DNA of 64,000 nt from assembly GCF_014643735.1 (NCBI RefSeq), contig NZ_BMKA01000004.1, positions 248,001 to 312,000 of the forward strand, written 5' to 3'. The notes under the pieces were generated by a model. That model saw only the letters and a list, made by a program, of their open reading frames with translations, had not been told where the DNA came from and searched no databases. The stretch is from Neptunicoccus cionae (GTDB lineage: Bacteria; Pseudomonadota; Alphaproteobacteria; Rhodobacterales; Rhodobacteraceae). Shown one piece after another: positions 27,339 through 35,511 of the stretch; positions within the stretch are counted from its first letter, which is position 1, and each line of letters begins with the position of its first letter. A program made the position numbers and the translations under genes.

Positions 27339-29642
27339 TTAGCCCCTGTCCTGCAAACGGTCCACTGCCATCAAAACACGCTCCGGTGTGGCAGGGGCGT
27401 CAAGGCGGGGACAGACGGTGTAATCCGCGACGCTCGCCACTGCCATGGAAAGCGCTTCAAACACTGAAATCCCGAGCATGAAGGGCGGCTCGCCCACGGC
27501 TTTGGACCGTTTGATCGTCTTTTCGCGGTTCACCGACCAATCGGCCAGCGCCACGTTAAATTCACGGGGACGGTCCGAGGCAAGCGGAATTTTATAGGTC
27601 GAGGGCGCATGGGTGCGCAACTGGCCTTGCTTGTCCCACCACAGCTCTTCCGTCGTTAGCCAGCCCATGCCCTGAATGAACGCGCCTTCCACCTGCCCGA
27701 TATCAAGCTGTGCGTTGAGGGACTGTCCCACATCATGCAGAATATCGGTGCGATCCACGGAATATTCGCCGGTCAAAGTGTCAATCGTGACTTCTGAACA
27801 GGATGCGCCGTAAGCGAAGTAATAGAACGGGCGGCCCTTGCCCGTTTCACGGTCCCAATGGATTTTCGGAGTTTTGTAAAATCCCGCCGCCGAAAGTTGC
27901 ACCCGCGCCATGTAGGCTTGTTTGATGAAATCGGGAAATGCCACCGTATCTGCCCCGATATAGACAAGGTTATTGGCGAAACGAATGTCTTCCGGTTTTG
28001 CCTGCCAATGCTGACAGGCAAATTCCACCAGCCGCGCCTTGATCTGCTCACACCCGTCAAGTGCTGCCATTCCGTTCAGATCAGACCCCGAGGAAGCCGC
28101 CGTAGCCGAGGTGTTGGGCACTTTTTCCGTGGTGGTCTTTGTGATCTTGATCCGCTCGAAATCCACGCCGAAAGCATCCGCTGCGATCTGGGCGACTTTG
28201 GTGTTCAAACCCTGACCCATCTCGGTCCCGCCGTGGTTCAGCGCGATAGAGCCATCGTTATAGATATGCACCAGCGAACCGGCTTGGTTGTACCATGTGG
28301 CTGTAAAGGAAATGCCGAATTTCACAGGCGTCAGCGCGATGCCCTTGCGGGTGATACCCCCTTTGGCGTTATGGGCCAGCACCGCGTTGCGCCGTGCTTG
28401 ATAATCCGCGCTCGCCTCCAATTCGTCGATGATGCGGGGCATGATGTTGTCCTCCACCGTCTGATGGTAAGGCGTCACATTGCGATCCTCTGTGCCGTAA
28501 AAATTCGCGCGCCGGATTTCGAGCGTATCCTTGTTCAGCGCATAGGCGATCTCTTCCATGATCCGTTCTGCCGCGATAACACCTTGGGGGCCGCCAAAAC
28601 CGCGAAAGGCGGTGTTGGACACGGTGTTGGTTTTCATCGGGTGCGAATGCAAAAGCACATTGGGGTAGTAATAAGCGTTGTCCGCATGGAACAGCGCCCG
28701 ATCCGTCACAGGTCCGGACAGGTCCGAGGAAAAACCGCAGCGGGCGGCAAAATTGCCTTCCAACGCCTGTATCTTTCCCTCGCCATCAAAGGCCACGTCG
28801 TAATCAATCACAAAGTCGTGCCGCTTACCTGTAGCGGACATATCGTCATCGCGGTCGGGGCGGATTTTGACCGCGCGGTTCCACTTTTTCGCGGCCAGTG
28901 CAGCCACGGCGCAGAACAGGTTCATCTGGGTTTCTTTGCCACCAAACCCGCCCCCCATCCGGCGCACGTTGATCGTCACATCGCTGGAGTTCAGGCCCAA
29001 CACGCGGGCCACCATATGTTGCGCTTCAGATGGATGCTGGGTTGAGGAATGGATTGACACGTCGTCATCCTCGCCCGGAATGGCAAAGGCGATATGGCCT
29101 TCGAGATACATATGATCCTGCCCGCCGACCCGCATCTGCCCTTTGATCCGGTGCTCTGCTGCGGCAAGGGCAGGGGCAACATCGCCCCGCTCCAGTTTGA
29201 GCGGCGGCGTCACATAGTCCCCGCCCTGCGCACGGGCCTCTGCCGCGTCGAGCGTATGGGGCAAGTCTTCGTAATCTACCTTTGCCAACAAAGCCGCGCG
29301 GCGGGCGGCATCGCGGGTTTCGGCCACCACTGCAAACATCGGCTGGCCCCAGAACTCTACCTTGTCTGTGGCAAAGATCGGTTCATCGTTGCGCCCTGTC
29401 GGGCTGACATCGTTTTCGCCCGGAATATCGCCAGCGGTCAAAACACCAACTACACCAGCCGCGCCGCGAACGGCGGACAGGTCAACCGAAAGCAGCTTGG
29501 CATGGGCGCGCGTCGACAGACCCAGATAGGCGTGCAGGGTGCCGGCGGGTTCGGGAATGTCGTCAGCGTATTCAGCGCGGCCCGTGACGTGTTTGACAGC
29601 AGAGTCGTGGCGCTGGTCCAGTTTGAAGCTTTCGTCTTTCAT
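27339..29642 (-). CDS. xdhB: Xanthine dehydrogenase, molybdenum-binding subunit
   Basis: 767 residues from ATG 29642, which has AAGGAGA upstream; an in-frame extension to 29675 would run past that site. Oxidises hypoxanthine and xanthine to urate with the partner XdhA. Seen: the xanthine-oxidase hammerhead region, DHMYLEGH with the substrate-binding Glu, the cofactor loop GGGFGGKET, the substrate Arg in NTAFRGFGG, and the catalytic base Glu in KAVGEPPFMLG near the C-terminus. All key residues expected of true xanthine dehydrogenases are present. Confidence 0.96.
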   Translation of the reverse strand: MKDESFKLDQRHDSAVKHVTGRAEYADDIPEPAGTLHAYLGLSTRAHAKLLSVDLSAVRGAAGVVGVLTAGDIPGENDVSPTGRNDEPIFATDKVEFWGQPMFAVVAETRDAARRAALLAKVDYEDLPHTLDAAEARAQGGDYVTPPLKLERGDVAPALAAAEHRIKGQMRVGGQDHMYLEGHIAFAIPGEDDDVSIHSSTQHPSEAQHMVARVLGLNSSDVTINVRRMGGGFGGKETQMNLFCAVAALAAKKWNRAVKIRPDRDDDMSATGKRHDFVIDYDVAFDGEGKIQALEGNFAARCGFSSDLSGPVTDRALFHADNAYYYPNVLLHSHPMKTNTVSNTAFRGFGGPQGVIAAERIMEEIAYALNKDTLEIRRANFYGTEDRNVTPYHQTVEDNIMPRIIDELEASADYQARRNAVLAHNAKGGITRKGIALTPVKFGISFTATWYNQAGSLVHIYNDGSIALNHGGTEMGQGLNTKVAQIAADAFGVDFERIKITKTTTEKVPNTSATAASSGSDLNGMAALDGCEQIKARLVEFACQHWQAKPEDIRFANNLVYIGADTVAFPDFIKQAYMARVQLSAAGFYKTPKIHWDRETGKGRPFYYFAYGASCSEVTIDTLTGEYSVDRTDILHDVGQSLNAQLDIGQVEGAFIQGMGWLTTEELWWDKQGQLRTHAPSTYKIPLASDRPREFNVALADWSVNREKTIKRSKAVGEPPFMLGISVFEALSMAVASVADYTVCPRLDAPATPERVLMAVDRLQDRG

Positions 29643-29652
29643 GGTCGTCTCC

Positions 29653-31113
29653 TTAAGCCTGCACCAACCGCGCATCTGCGCCGGTTTCGCTGTGTTCCAG
29701 ATAAAAGCGGCGGAACAGGTTTTGCGCCACTTTCAGGCGGTATTCGGCGGACGCGCGCCAGTCGCTGAGCGGGGTGAAATCCTCGGCCAGTTTTGCAGCA
29801 GCTTTGATCAGAGTGGCTTCGCTGAAGGGGGCGCCGAGCAGCGCAGCTTCCGCTGCGGATGCCCGTTTCGGGGTCGCCGCCATGCCGCCAAACGCAATGC
29901 GGGCGGATGTGATGATGCCATCGTCCACGGATACGTTGAATGCGGCGCAGACAGAGGAAATATCTTCATCCCGCCGTTTGGAGATTTTATAGGCAGCGTG
30001 CAGATTGGCAGCTTGCGGTTTGGGAATTGTGATCTGTTCCAAAAACTCGCCCTCCGCCAGATCCTGTTTGCCGTAGTCGATGAAATACTCCTCAATCGGC
30101 AGGCTTCGCCGTTCAGTGCCACGCCGCAGAGTGATTTCGCCGCCCAATGCGATCAGGACTGGGGGCATATCCCCGATAGGAGAGCCGTTCGCCACATTGC
30201 CGCCGATGGTCCCCATATTGCGGATTTGCCATCCCGCGATCCGGTCCCAAAAAGCAGAAAGGTGGGGGTAGGTTTCACAGAGCACCTTCCCGCAATCCGA
30301 ATAACTGACGCCGCTGCCAATGCTAATTCCAGATCCATCCGAGATGATCTGTTTCAACCCATCAAGATGGTTCAGGAAAATAACCGGAGAGATATCTCGC
30401 AGGAATTTTGTCACCCACAACCCGACATCTGTTGCACCGGCGACGAGGGTGGCCTGCGGGTATTCCAGCAATGCTTGTGCCAGATCGTCCACATCCGCGG
30501 GCAGAATGGCGCGGCTGTTATCTTTGACCAGCTCCACACGACGGTTGTCTTCAAGAGCGCTCAGGTTTCGGGTGATGCCCTCCCGTTCCGTGATCAACAC
30601 GTCATGTGCAGCACTGCCATAGGACGTGATCGCTTTGGCTGCACGAATGATTGGTGCGTAACCGGTGCAGCGGCAGAGGTTGCCCTGCAATGCGGTTTCG
30701 ATCTCGGTTTCGCTCGGGTCAGGGTTCTGCATCCAGAGGGCATAAAGCGACATGACAAAGCCGGGAGTGCAAAACCCGCACTGGCTGCCGTGATGCTCGA
30801 CCATTGCCTGTTGCACAGGATGTAACCGGCCTTGCGGCCCGCTCAGGTATTCGATTGTCACCACATGGCATCGGTCGAGCGAGGCCATCAACCGGATGCA
30901 GGCGTTCACCGCTTCATACCGCAAGTTTCCCTGATGAAAGCGCCCCACAAGAATGGTGCAGGCCCCGCAGTCACCTTCAGCGCAGCCTTCTTTCGTGCCA
31001 GTCAGACGCTGGTTCAGCCGCAAATAATCCAGCAGCGTATCGCTGGCGGAAATATCGCTCAGGTAGACATTGCGGCCGTTGAGCATAAAGCGGATTTCGG
31101 TGCGTGGGGTCAT
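29653..31113 (-). CDS. xdhA: Xanthine dehydrogenase, iron-sulfur and FAD subunit
   Basis: 486 residues from ATG 31113 (GAGAGGA upstream). Electron-transfer subunit passing electrons from the molybdenum site to NAD+. Seen: a plant-type 2Fe-2S domain with Cys 44, 49, 52 and 72, a second all-helical 2Fe-2S domain with QCGFCTPG and CRCTGY, and a FAD domain with VAGATDVGLWVTK and TIGGNVANGSPIGDMPP. First gene of the purine operon, ten bases before xdhB and divergent from the LysR gene at 31272. Confidence 0.96.
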   Translation of the reverse strand: MTPRTEIRFMLNGRNVYLSDISASDTLLDYLRLNQRLTGTKEGCAEGDCGACTILVGRFHQGNLRYEAVNACIRLMASLDRCHVVTIEYLSGPQGRLHPVQQAMVEHHGSQCGFCTPGFVMSLYALWMQNPDPSETEIETALQGNLCRCTGYAPIIRAAKAITSYGSAAHDVLITEREGITRNLSALEDNRRVELVKDNSRAILPADVDDLAQALLEYPQATLVAGATDVGLWVTKFLRDISPVIFLNHLDGLKQIISDGSGISIGSGVSYSDCGKVLCETYPHLSAFWDRIAGWQIRNMGTIGGNVANGSPIGDMPPVLIALGGEITLRRGTERRSLPIEEYFIDYGKQDLAEGEFLEQITIPKPQAANLHAAYKISKRRDEDISSVCAAFNVSVDDGIITSARIAFGGMAATPKRASAAEAALLGAPFSEATLIKAAAKLAEDFTPLSDWRASAEYRLKVAQNLFRRFYLEHSETGADARLVQA

Positions 31114-31196
31114 CGTCGTATCCTCTCGACGTTGCTTTGAATGCCGTCTTGCCCCAGATTTCAGTTCATAAAAACACGCCAGAATGGTAAGCTTTT

Positions 31197-31211
31197 TCAA
31201 CGTTTCGTTGA
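31197..31211. promoter_or_regulatory. Inverted repeat between xdhA and the LysR gene
   Basis: TCAACG-TTT-CGTTGA is a perfect 6-bp inverted repeat in the 158-base divergent gap, about 60 bases before the LysR start. LysR regulators usually bind dyads in such a gap, so it is a candidate site. Confidence 0.4.
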
Positions 31212-31271
31212 TAATTGGCGATTCCACCCTGATATTGCAGGGGTTTACCTACAGAGAGAAAGGTTAACGCT

Positions 31272-32171
31272 ATGCCCTATCTGGAGAGTCTTCGGGTCTT
31301 TGTACGTGTGGTCGAACTGGGCAGTATCACCGCTGGCGGGCGCGATTTGCGTCTGACGCCTGCTGTGGCAAGCAACCGGATAAAAGAGCTGGAAAGCCGC
31401 CTTGCGGTGCGCCTGTTCAATCGGACCACCCGTAAACTGTCCCCGACAGATGCAGGGGTCAGCTTTTACGACCACGCCCGACTGGTGATTGAAAACCTTG
31501 AAAATGCCGAAGCGGTGATTGCGGGGTTTGCAGGGAATCCACGCGGGACGATCCATGTCACAGCCCCCCTTGGCATGGGCAAACGTATCGTTGCGCCGCT
31601 GGTGCCGGAGTTCGTGGACCTTTATCCCGATATTTCAGTGCGCCTGCGTCTGTCGGACCGGAAGGTGGATATTCTGGAGGACGGGCTGGATGTGGCATTC
31701 TTCGTCGGCACGCCGCCGGATTCTACGTTGAAACTGCGAAAAATCGTCGACTGTCCGCGCGTGCTGTGTGCAGCGCCGTCTTATCTGAAAAAGCACGGCA
31801 CGCCGAAATCACCGCAGGATTTGACGCAAGGCGATCACAACTGTTTGTTGCTGCGCTATCCCCGCTCTCCTGAATACTTCTGGACATTGGAGACACCGGA
31901 CGGACCGCAAAAATGCGAAGTGGCGGGGAAATATGACAGCGACGACGGGGATGTGCTGACCCAGTGGGCACTGGACGGGCGGGGTATTGTGAACAAGCCC
32001 CGCTTTGATGTGGCGGCGGATTTGACAGCGGGGCGTCTGGTGGAAATCCTGCCGGACACGCCGCCGGTTGCCTCGGTCATGGGGTGCCTCTATCCCCATC
32101 GGCGCTTGCAGGACCCAAAGGTGCGCAGCTTCATTGATTTCATGATCGAAGCGGCGCGCCGCACGCTATAA
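31272..32171 (+). CDS. LysR-family transcriptional regulator
   Basis: 299 residues. N-terminal winged helix (SLRVFVRVVELGSITAGGRDLRLTPAVASNRIKELESRL, about 4-42), then an effector-binding domain resembling the CrgA/DmlR branch (GTIHVTAPLGMGKRIVAPL, LSDRKVDILEDGLDVAFFVG). Divergent from xdhA, so control of purine genes is the simplest guess, but this regulator branch is diverse and the effector is unknown. Its 3' end is 30 bases from the converging aminotransferase gene, with a short hairpin GTCCTG-T-CAGGAC (32178-32190) between them. Confidence 0.9.
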   Translation: MPYLESLRVFVRVVELGSITAGGRDLRLTPAVASNRIKELESRLAVRLFNRTTRKLSPTDAGVSFYDHARLVIENLENAEAVIAGFAGNPRGTIHVTAPLGMGKRIVAPLVPEFVDLYPDISVRLRLSDRKVDILEDGLDVAFFVGTPPDSTLKLRKIVDCPRVLCAAPSYLKKHGTPKSPQDLTQGDHNCLLLRYPRSPEYFWTLETPDGPQKCEVAGKYDSDDGDVLTQWALDGRGIVNKPRFDVAADLTAGRLVEILPDTPPVASVMGCLYPHRRLQDPKVRSFIDFMIEAARRTL

Positions 32172-32201
32172 AAGGCCGTCCTGTCAGGACCAAGAACGTG
32201 A

Positions 32202-33131
32202 TCAGCCCTGATGTTCGGCAACGTTCTCGCGGATCAACTCTTTGTAAAGCTTCTGGATGCGGGCCATGACGGGGCGATTGCCTGAACCGATCTTTTTCCC
32301 GTCAATTTCTGCCACCGGTGTTTGTGCGCCGAATGTGCCGGTCAGGAAAGCTTCATCCGCGCTATAGGCCTCATAGAGCGAGTAGTTTTTCTCATACACG
32401 GGGATGTCGTTTGCGCGGCACAGATCAATCACCTTTTGACGGGTCACGCCGTTCATGCAGTAATCGCCGGTAGAGGTCCAAACCTCCCCCTTTCGCACAA
32501 TGAAAAAGTTGCAGGCGTTGGTGGTATTCACAAAACCATGCGGGTCCAGCATCAGCCCCTCATCCGCGCCGGCCTGTTCTGCTTGCAAACAGGCGATGAC
32601 GCAGTTCAGCTTGGAGTGGCTGTTGAACTTGGCGTCCTGACTGTTGGGCAGACCGCGCACCTGCGGAACAGAGGCAAGCCGGATTCCTGCGCTGTGCAGG
32701 CTGTCTACCGGTTTGGAATGCTCCATGATGATCACCAGTGTCGGCCCCGAACGGCTGAGCGAAGGGTGCTGGAAGGGTTTGACCTTGGTCCCCCGTGTCA
32801 GCATCAAACGACAGTGGACATCCCTTGTCATCCCATTGGCCGCAGCCGTTTTTGTAAGCGCCTCCATAATGCCCGCGCGATCCATGCCCACATCCAGAGA
32901 GACAGCTTTGCACGAACCGAAAAACCGGTCCATATGTTCGTCAAAGAAGGCCCAGACCCCGTCATAAAGGCGCATACCTTCCCACATTCCGTCGCCAAGC
33001 ATAAAACCACTGTCGTAGACCGAAACCTTGGCTTCGTCCCGATGGAACAAGTCTCCATTGATGTAGATCTTAATGTCCTGATTGCGAATATCTTCATCGG
33101 CATCGTGTGTGGTATGCGTTGTATCAGTCAT
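32202..33131 (-). CDS. Class IV (branched-chain / D-amino acid type) aminotransferase
   Basis: 309-residue PLP enzyme of fold type IV. Seen: VYDSGFMLGDGMWEGMRLYDG near 39-59, the PLP-lysine region SHSKLNCVIACLQAEQAGADEGLMLD near 168-193, NTTNACNFFIVRKGEV, and the C-terminal LTGTFGAQTPVAEIDG. Family members act on branched-chain amino acids, D-alanine or aminodeoxychorismate, and this sequence alone does not decide. It is divergent from the GntR gene, with a long palindrome between them. No strong ribosome site precedes ATG 33131. Confidence 0.88.
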   Translation of the reverse strand: MTDTTHTTHDADEDIRNQDIKIYINGDLFHRDEAKVSVYDSGFMLGDGMWEGMRLYDGVWAFFDEHMDRFFGSCKAVSLDVGMDRAGIMEALTKTAAANGMTRDVHCRLMLTRGTKVKPFQHPSLSRSGPTLVIIMEHSKPVDSLHSAGIRLASVPQVRGLPNSQDAKFNSHSKLNCVIACLQAEQAGADEGLMLDPHGFVNTTNACNFFIVRKGEVWTSTGDYCMNGVTRQKVIDLCRANDIPVYEKNYSLYEAYSADEAFLTGTFGAQTPVAEIDGKKIGSGNRPVMARIQKLYKELIRENVAEHQG

Positions 33132-33196
33132 TCTAAAAGTCGCTATCTATTCGAAGGTTTTGGGGGAGGGCTTTCCACGCGACAGTGAGGTTGCAG

Positions 33197-33220
33197 TCTA
33201 GGATTGTCAACAATCCTAGA
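33197..33220. promoter_or_regulatory. Perfect 11-bp palindrome between aminotransferase and GntR genes
   Basis: Each arm is TCTAGGATTGT (33197-33207) or its complement (33210-33220) around a CA spacer. The core TTGT-CA-ACAA resembles sites of FCD-type GntR regulators. The half-site GGATTGTC recurs at 33309-33316. It lies 66 bases from the aminotransferase start and 174 bases from the GntR start in a 262-base gap that otherwise shows only AT-rich promoter-like sequence. Confidence 0.6.
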
Positions 33221-33393
33221 GAGTCGCATACGTTCTGGCGGGTAGTCTTATTCAGTAGCTCGGGGACAGCGCATCGCGGATCCGATCGGATGCAAGGAAG
33301 TAAATCGCGGATTGTCCTGCAGATGGGGATATATATACTCGGTCCGAATGTGCCGCGAAATATATCGATGCCATCTAGCAGGAGCCCTCACCC

Positions 33394-34107
33394 GTGTCCA
33401 AAACAGAAGATGCCTATCAGGCGTTAAAGCAGGATATTCTGTTTACGCGGCTGGCCCCTGATGCGCCTTTGAACCTTAAGAAACTATGCGCCCAATACGG
33501 GTTTGGCTGGACACCCATGCGGGAGGCTCTGGCGCGTCTGGAATCCGAACAGCTGGTGCATTCGCGGGAAAATCGCGGGTTTATCGTGGCGCCGGTGTCC
33601 GAAGCGGAGCTGCACGACCTGACCAATGCGCGGCAAACGGTTGAACTGGCGATGTTGCGGGATGCGATGGTTCAGGGCGACGAAGCCTGGGAAGAGGAAA
33701 TCGTCACGGCCCATTTTAGACTTAGCCGGTTCACGGTGGATGCAGCCAAACTGACAGAAGCAGATTTTGATGCGTGGGAGGCATTGCACGACCGGTTCCA
33801 CCGCGCCTTGCTTGCCGCTTGTACGTCAAAAACGCTGCATCACTTTTACGACCATGTGAACGCGCAATTGTTGCGGCATCGCAAGCACCTTGCGATCAGT
33901 CCGGCCATTCGCGCCGCCCAAGCAGCGGGTGCAGATCACGATGCGGTTGTGGCCCGCCTTGCAGAAGCGCTGTCGCTGGAAGGTCATACGGAGATTATGG
34001 AAGCGGTGATTGATCGGGACAAAAAACGCGCCGAACGTCTGCTCGGCGCGCATATCCAACTGACACGTCAGGTGTTTAACGCTGCTAGCGGCGAACAGGT
34101 CAGGTGA
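33394..34107 (+). CDS. GntR-family (FCD) transcriptional regulator
   Basis: 237 residues. N-terminal winged helix (DAYQALKQDILFTRLAPDAPLNLKKLCAQYG..., TPMREALARLESEQLVHSRENRGFIV, about 5-65) and a helical FCD ligand domain with the expected metal-type residues (WEALHDRFHRALL, ADHDAVVARLAEA). Start is GTG 33394 with AGGAG nine bases upstream. It is divergent from the aminotransferase gene and overlaps the convergent kynU end by eight bases. Control of one or both is inferred; the effector is unknown. Confidence 0.9.
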   Translation: MSKTEDAYQALKQDILFTRLAPDAPLNLKKLCAQYGFGWTPMREALARLESEQLVHSRENRGFIVAPVSEAELHDLTNARQTVELAMLRDAMVQGDEAWEEEIVTAHFRLSRFTVDAAKLTEADFDAWEALHDRFHRALLAACTSKTLHHFYDHVNAQLLRHRKHLAISPAIRAAQAAGADHDAVVARLAEALSLEGHTEIMEAVIDRDKKRAERLLGAHIQLTRQVFNAASGEQVR

Positions 34108-35350
34108 CGGCCTGACGGGTTTTGAACTTGGCCTGATCCCATTCCCCGGTTTTCATAATTTCGCGCAGGTGGCTGACCGAGTCCCAGATGTCCTGATAGC
34201 TCACATAGGGCGCTGCAAAACCAAAGCGCAGGATGTCGGGCGCGCGGAAGTCGCCGATCACGCCCCGCGCAATCAACGCCTGCACAATCGGATAGCCTTC
34301 GGCATGTGTCAGGGAGACCTGACTGCCCCGCGCCGCGCCATCACGCGGGCTGGCAAGTTCAAAGCCCATGCCGTCCAGTTCCTGTTCGACCAAAGCGATG
34401 AACAGATCGCCAAGCTGCTGGTTCTTCTTGCGAAGCGCGCTCATATCCACATCAGCAAACACTTTTAGCGCGGATTCCAGCGCGATCAGACCCAGTTGTG
34501 ACGCGGTGCCGGTCAGCATCTGGTCGATCTTGGCATGAGGTTCATACCCTTGGGTGAACGCGAACGGTTTGGCGTGACCATGCCAGCCCGCCAGCGGCTG
34601 GTGCATCTCCGCCAGATGGCGGGACGCCACAAACAGGAAGGCTGGCGCGCCCGGACCGCCGTTAAGGTATTTATACCCGCACCCGACTGCAAAGTCGGCG
34701 TTGCAGCCGTTCAGATCGACCGGCAGCGCTCCTGCGGAATGGGCGAGATCCCAGATCACCAGCCCCCCCAAAGTCTGCGCCTGTTCGGTGATACCCTTCA
34801 TGTCGTAAATTCGGCCGGATTTGTAATGCACATGGGTCAGTTGCACAGCGGCGAGGGTTTCACCCGCCTCTGCAATGGCTTGCTCTACGTCTTCGGGCGC
34901 GACACAGCGCAGTTCGTAGCCCATCATATCGGCCACTTCCGCGTTGATATAAACGTCAGTCGGGAAGTTGCCCTGTTCGGAAATGATCACCTTCCGGTCC
35001 TTGCGCATCCGCAGCGCACCAACAAGAACCTTGTAAAGGTTCACAGAGGTGGAGTCGCAGACAACCACTTCGTCTTCTCCCGCTCCGATCAGACGGGCAA
35101 TTGCCGCGCCGGTGCGTTGGGGTGCCGGATACCAGTCCGCGTCATTCCAGCTGCGGATCAGGCCCTTGCCCCATTCCTCTGTGACAGCTTTTTGCAGGCG
35201 TTCGTTAACCCCTTTAGGCAGCGCACCAAGGGAATTGCCATCGAGGTAGATCACGCCTTCTGGCAGTTCAAAGCGGTCGCGCAGATGGGCCATCGGGTCA
35301 TTGGCATCCATTTGTGCGATCGCGTTACGGGTATAGGTGTGCTGGGTCAT
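34100..35350 (-). CDS. kynU: Kynureninase
   Basis: PLP enzyme that splits kynurenine to anthranilate and alanine in tryptophan breakdown. 416 residues from ATG 35350 (GGAG six bases upstream; farther in-frame codons have no such site). Seen: VIYLDGNSLGALP near 32-44, the PLP Asp in WDLAHSAGALPVDL, and the PLP Lys in GCGYKYLNGGPGAPAF. No kynA or kynB lies nearby, so the other kynurenine-pathway genes must be elsewhere. The 3' end overlaps the convergent GntR gene by eight bases. Confidence 0.96.
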   Translation of the reverse strand: MTQHTYTRNAIAQMDANDPMAHLRDRFELPEGVIYLDGNSLGALPKGVNERLQKAVTEEWGKGLIRSWNDADWYPAPQRTGAAIARLIGAGEDEVVVCDSTSVNLYKVLVGALRMRKDRKVIISEQGNFPTDVYINAEVADMMGYELRCVAPEDVEQAIAEAGETLAAVQLTHVHYKSGRIYDMKGITEQAQTLGGLVIWDLAHSAGALPVDLNGCNADFAVGCGYKYLNGGPGAPAFLFVASRHLAEMHQPLAGWHGHAKPFAFTQGYEPHAKIDQMLTGTASQLGLIALESALKVFADVDMSALRKKNQQLGDLFIALVEQELDGMGFELASPRDGAARGSQVSLTHAEGYPIVQALIARGVIGDFRAPDILRFGFAAPYVSYQDIWDSVSHLREIMKTGEWDQAKFKTRQAVT

Positions 35351-35409
35351 GTCAGGCTCCACTAAGGTTATGGCTTGGTGTGTATATATCTTCGGAGCCA
35401 TTTTCAATG

Positions 35410-35421
35410 ATTATATATAAT
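35410..35421. promoter_or_regulatory. AT palindrome upstream of kynU
   Basis: ATTATATATAAT, a perfect 12-base palindrome 59 bases before the kynU start. A related TGTATATATC lies at 35381-35390, and a GATATATATAC stretch also occurs before the GntR start. It may be a regulator site or simply a -10 region. Confidence 0.3.
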
Positions 35422-35465
35422 TTTGCTTGAGGATAAAAATTGCTTGCGAACGACCGTAAAACGAA

Positions 35466-35491
35466 AAAAGACCGCACATTGGCGGTCTTTT
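35466..35491 (-). terminator. Rho-independent terminator after the M20 peptidase gene
   Basis: A stem of AAAGACCGC (35467-35475) with GCGGTCTTT (35482-35490) and a 6-base loop. Read on the minus strand it ends in six T (35464-35469 region), fitting the end of the peptide operon; the plus-strand side has a weaker T-run toward kynU. Confidence 0.8.
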
Positions 35492-35511
35492 ATATCCTAT
35501 TGCGTCTGGCG

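Noticed and set aside
27858-29045. Plus-strand open frame of about 395 codons inside xdhB
   Set aside because: Opposite a fully motif-supported xanthine dehydrogenase subunit; composition is that of an antisense frame.
35467-35490. Possible small RNA or attenuator between kynU and the peptidase gene
   Set aside because: The stem with T-runs is explained simply as a bidirectional terminator; no promoter or conserved body is visible.
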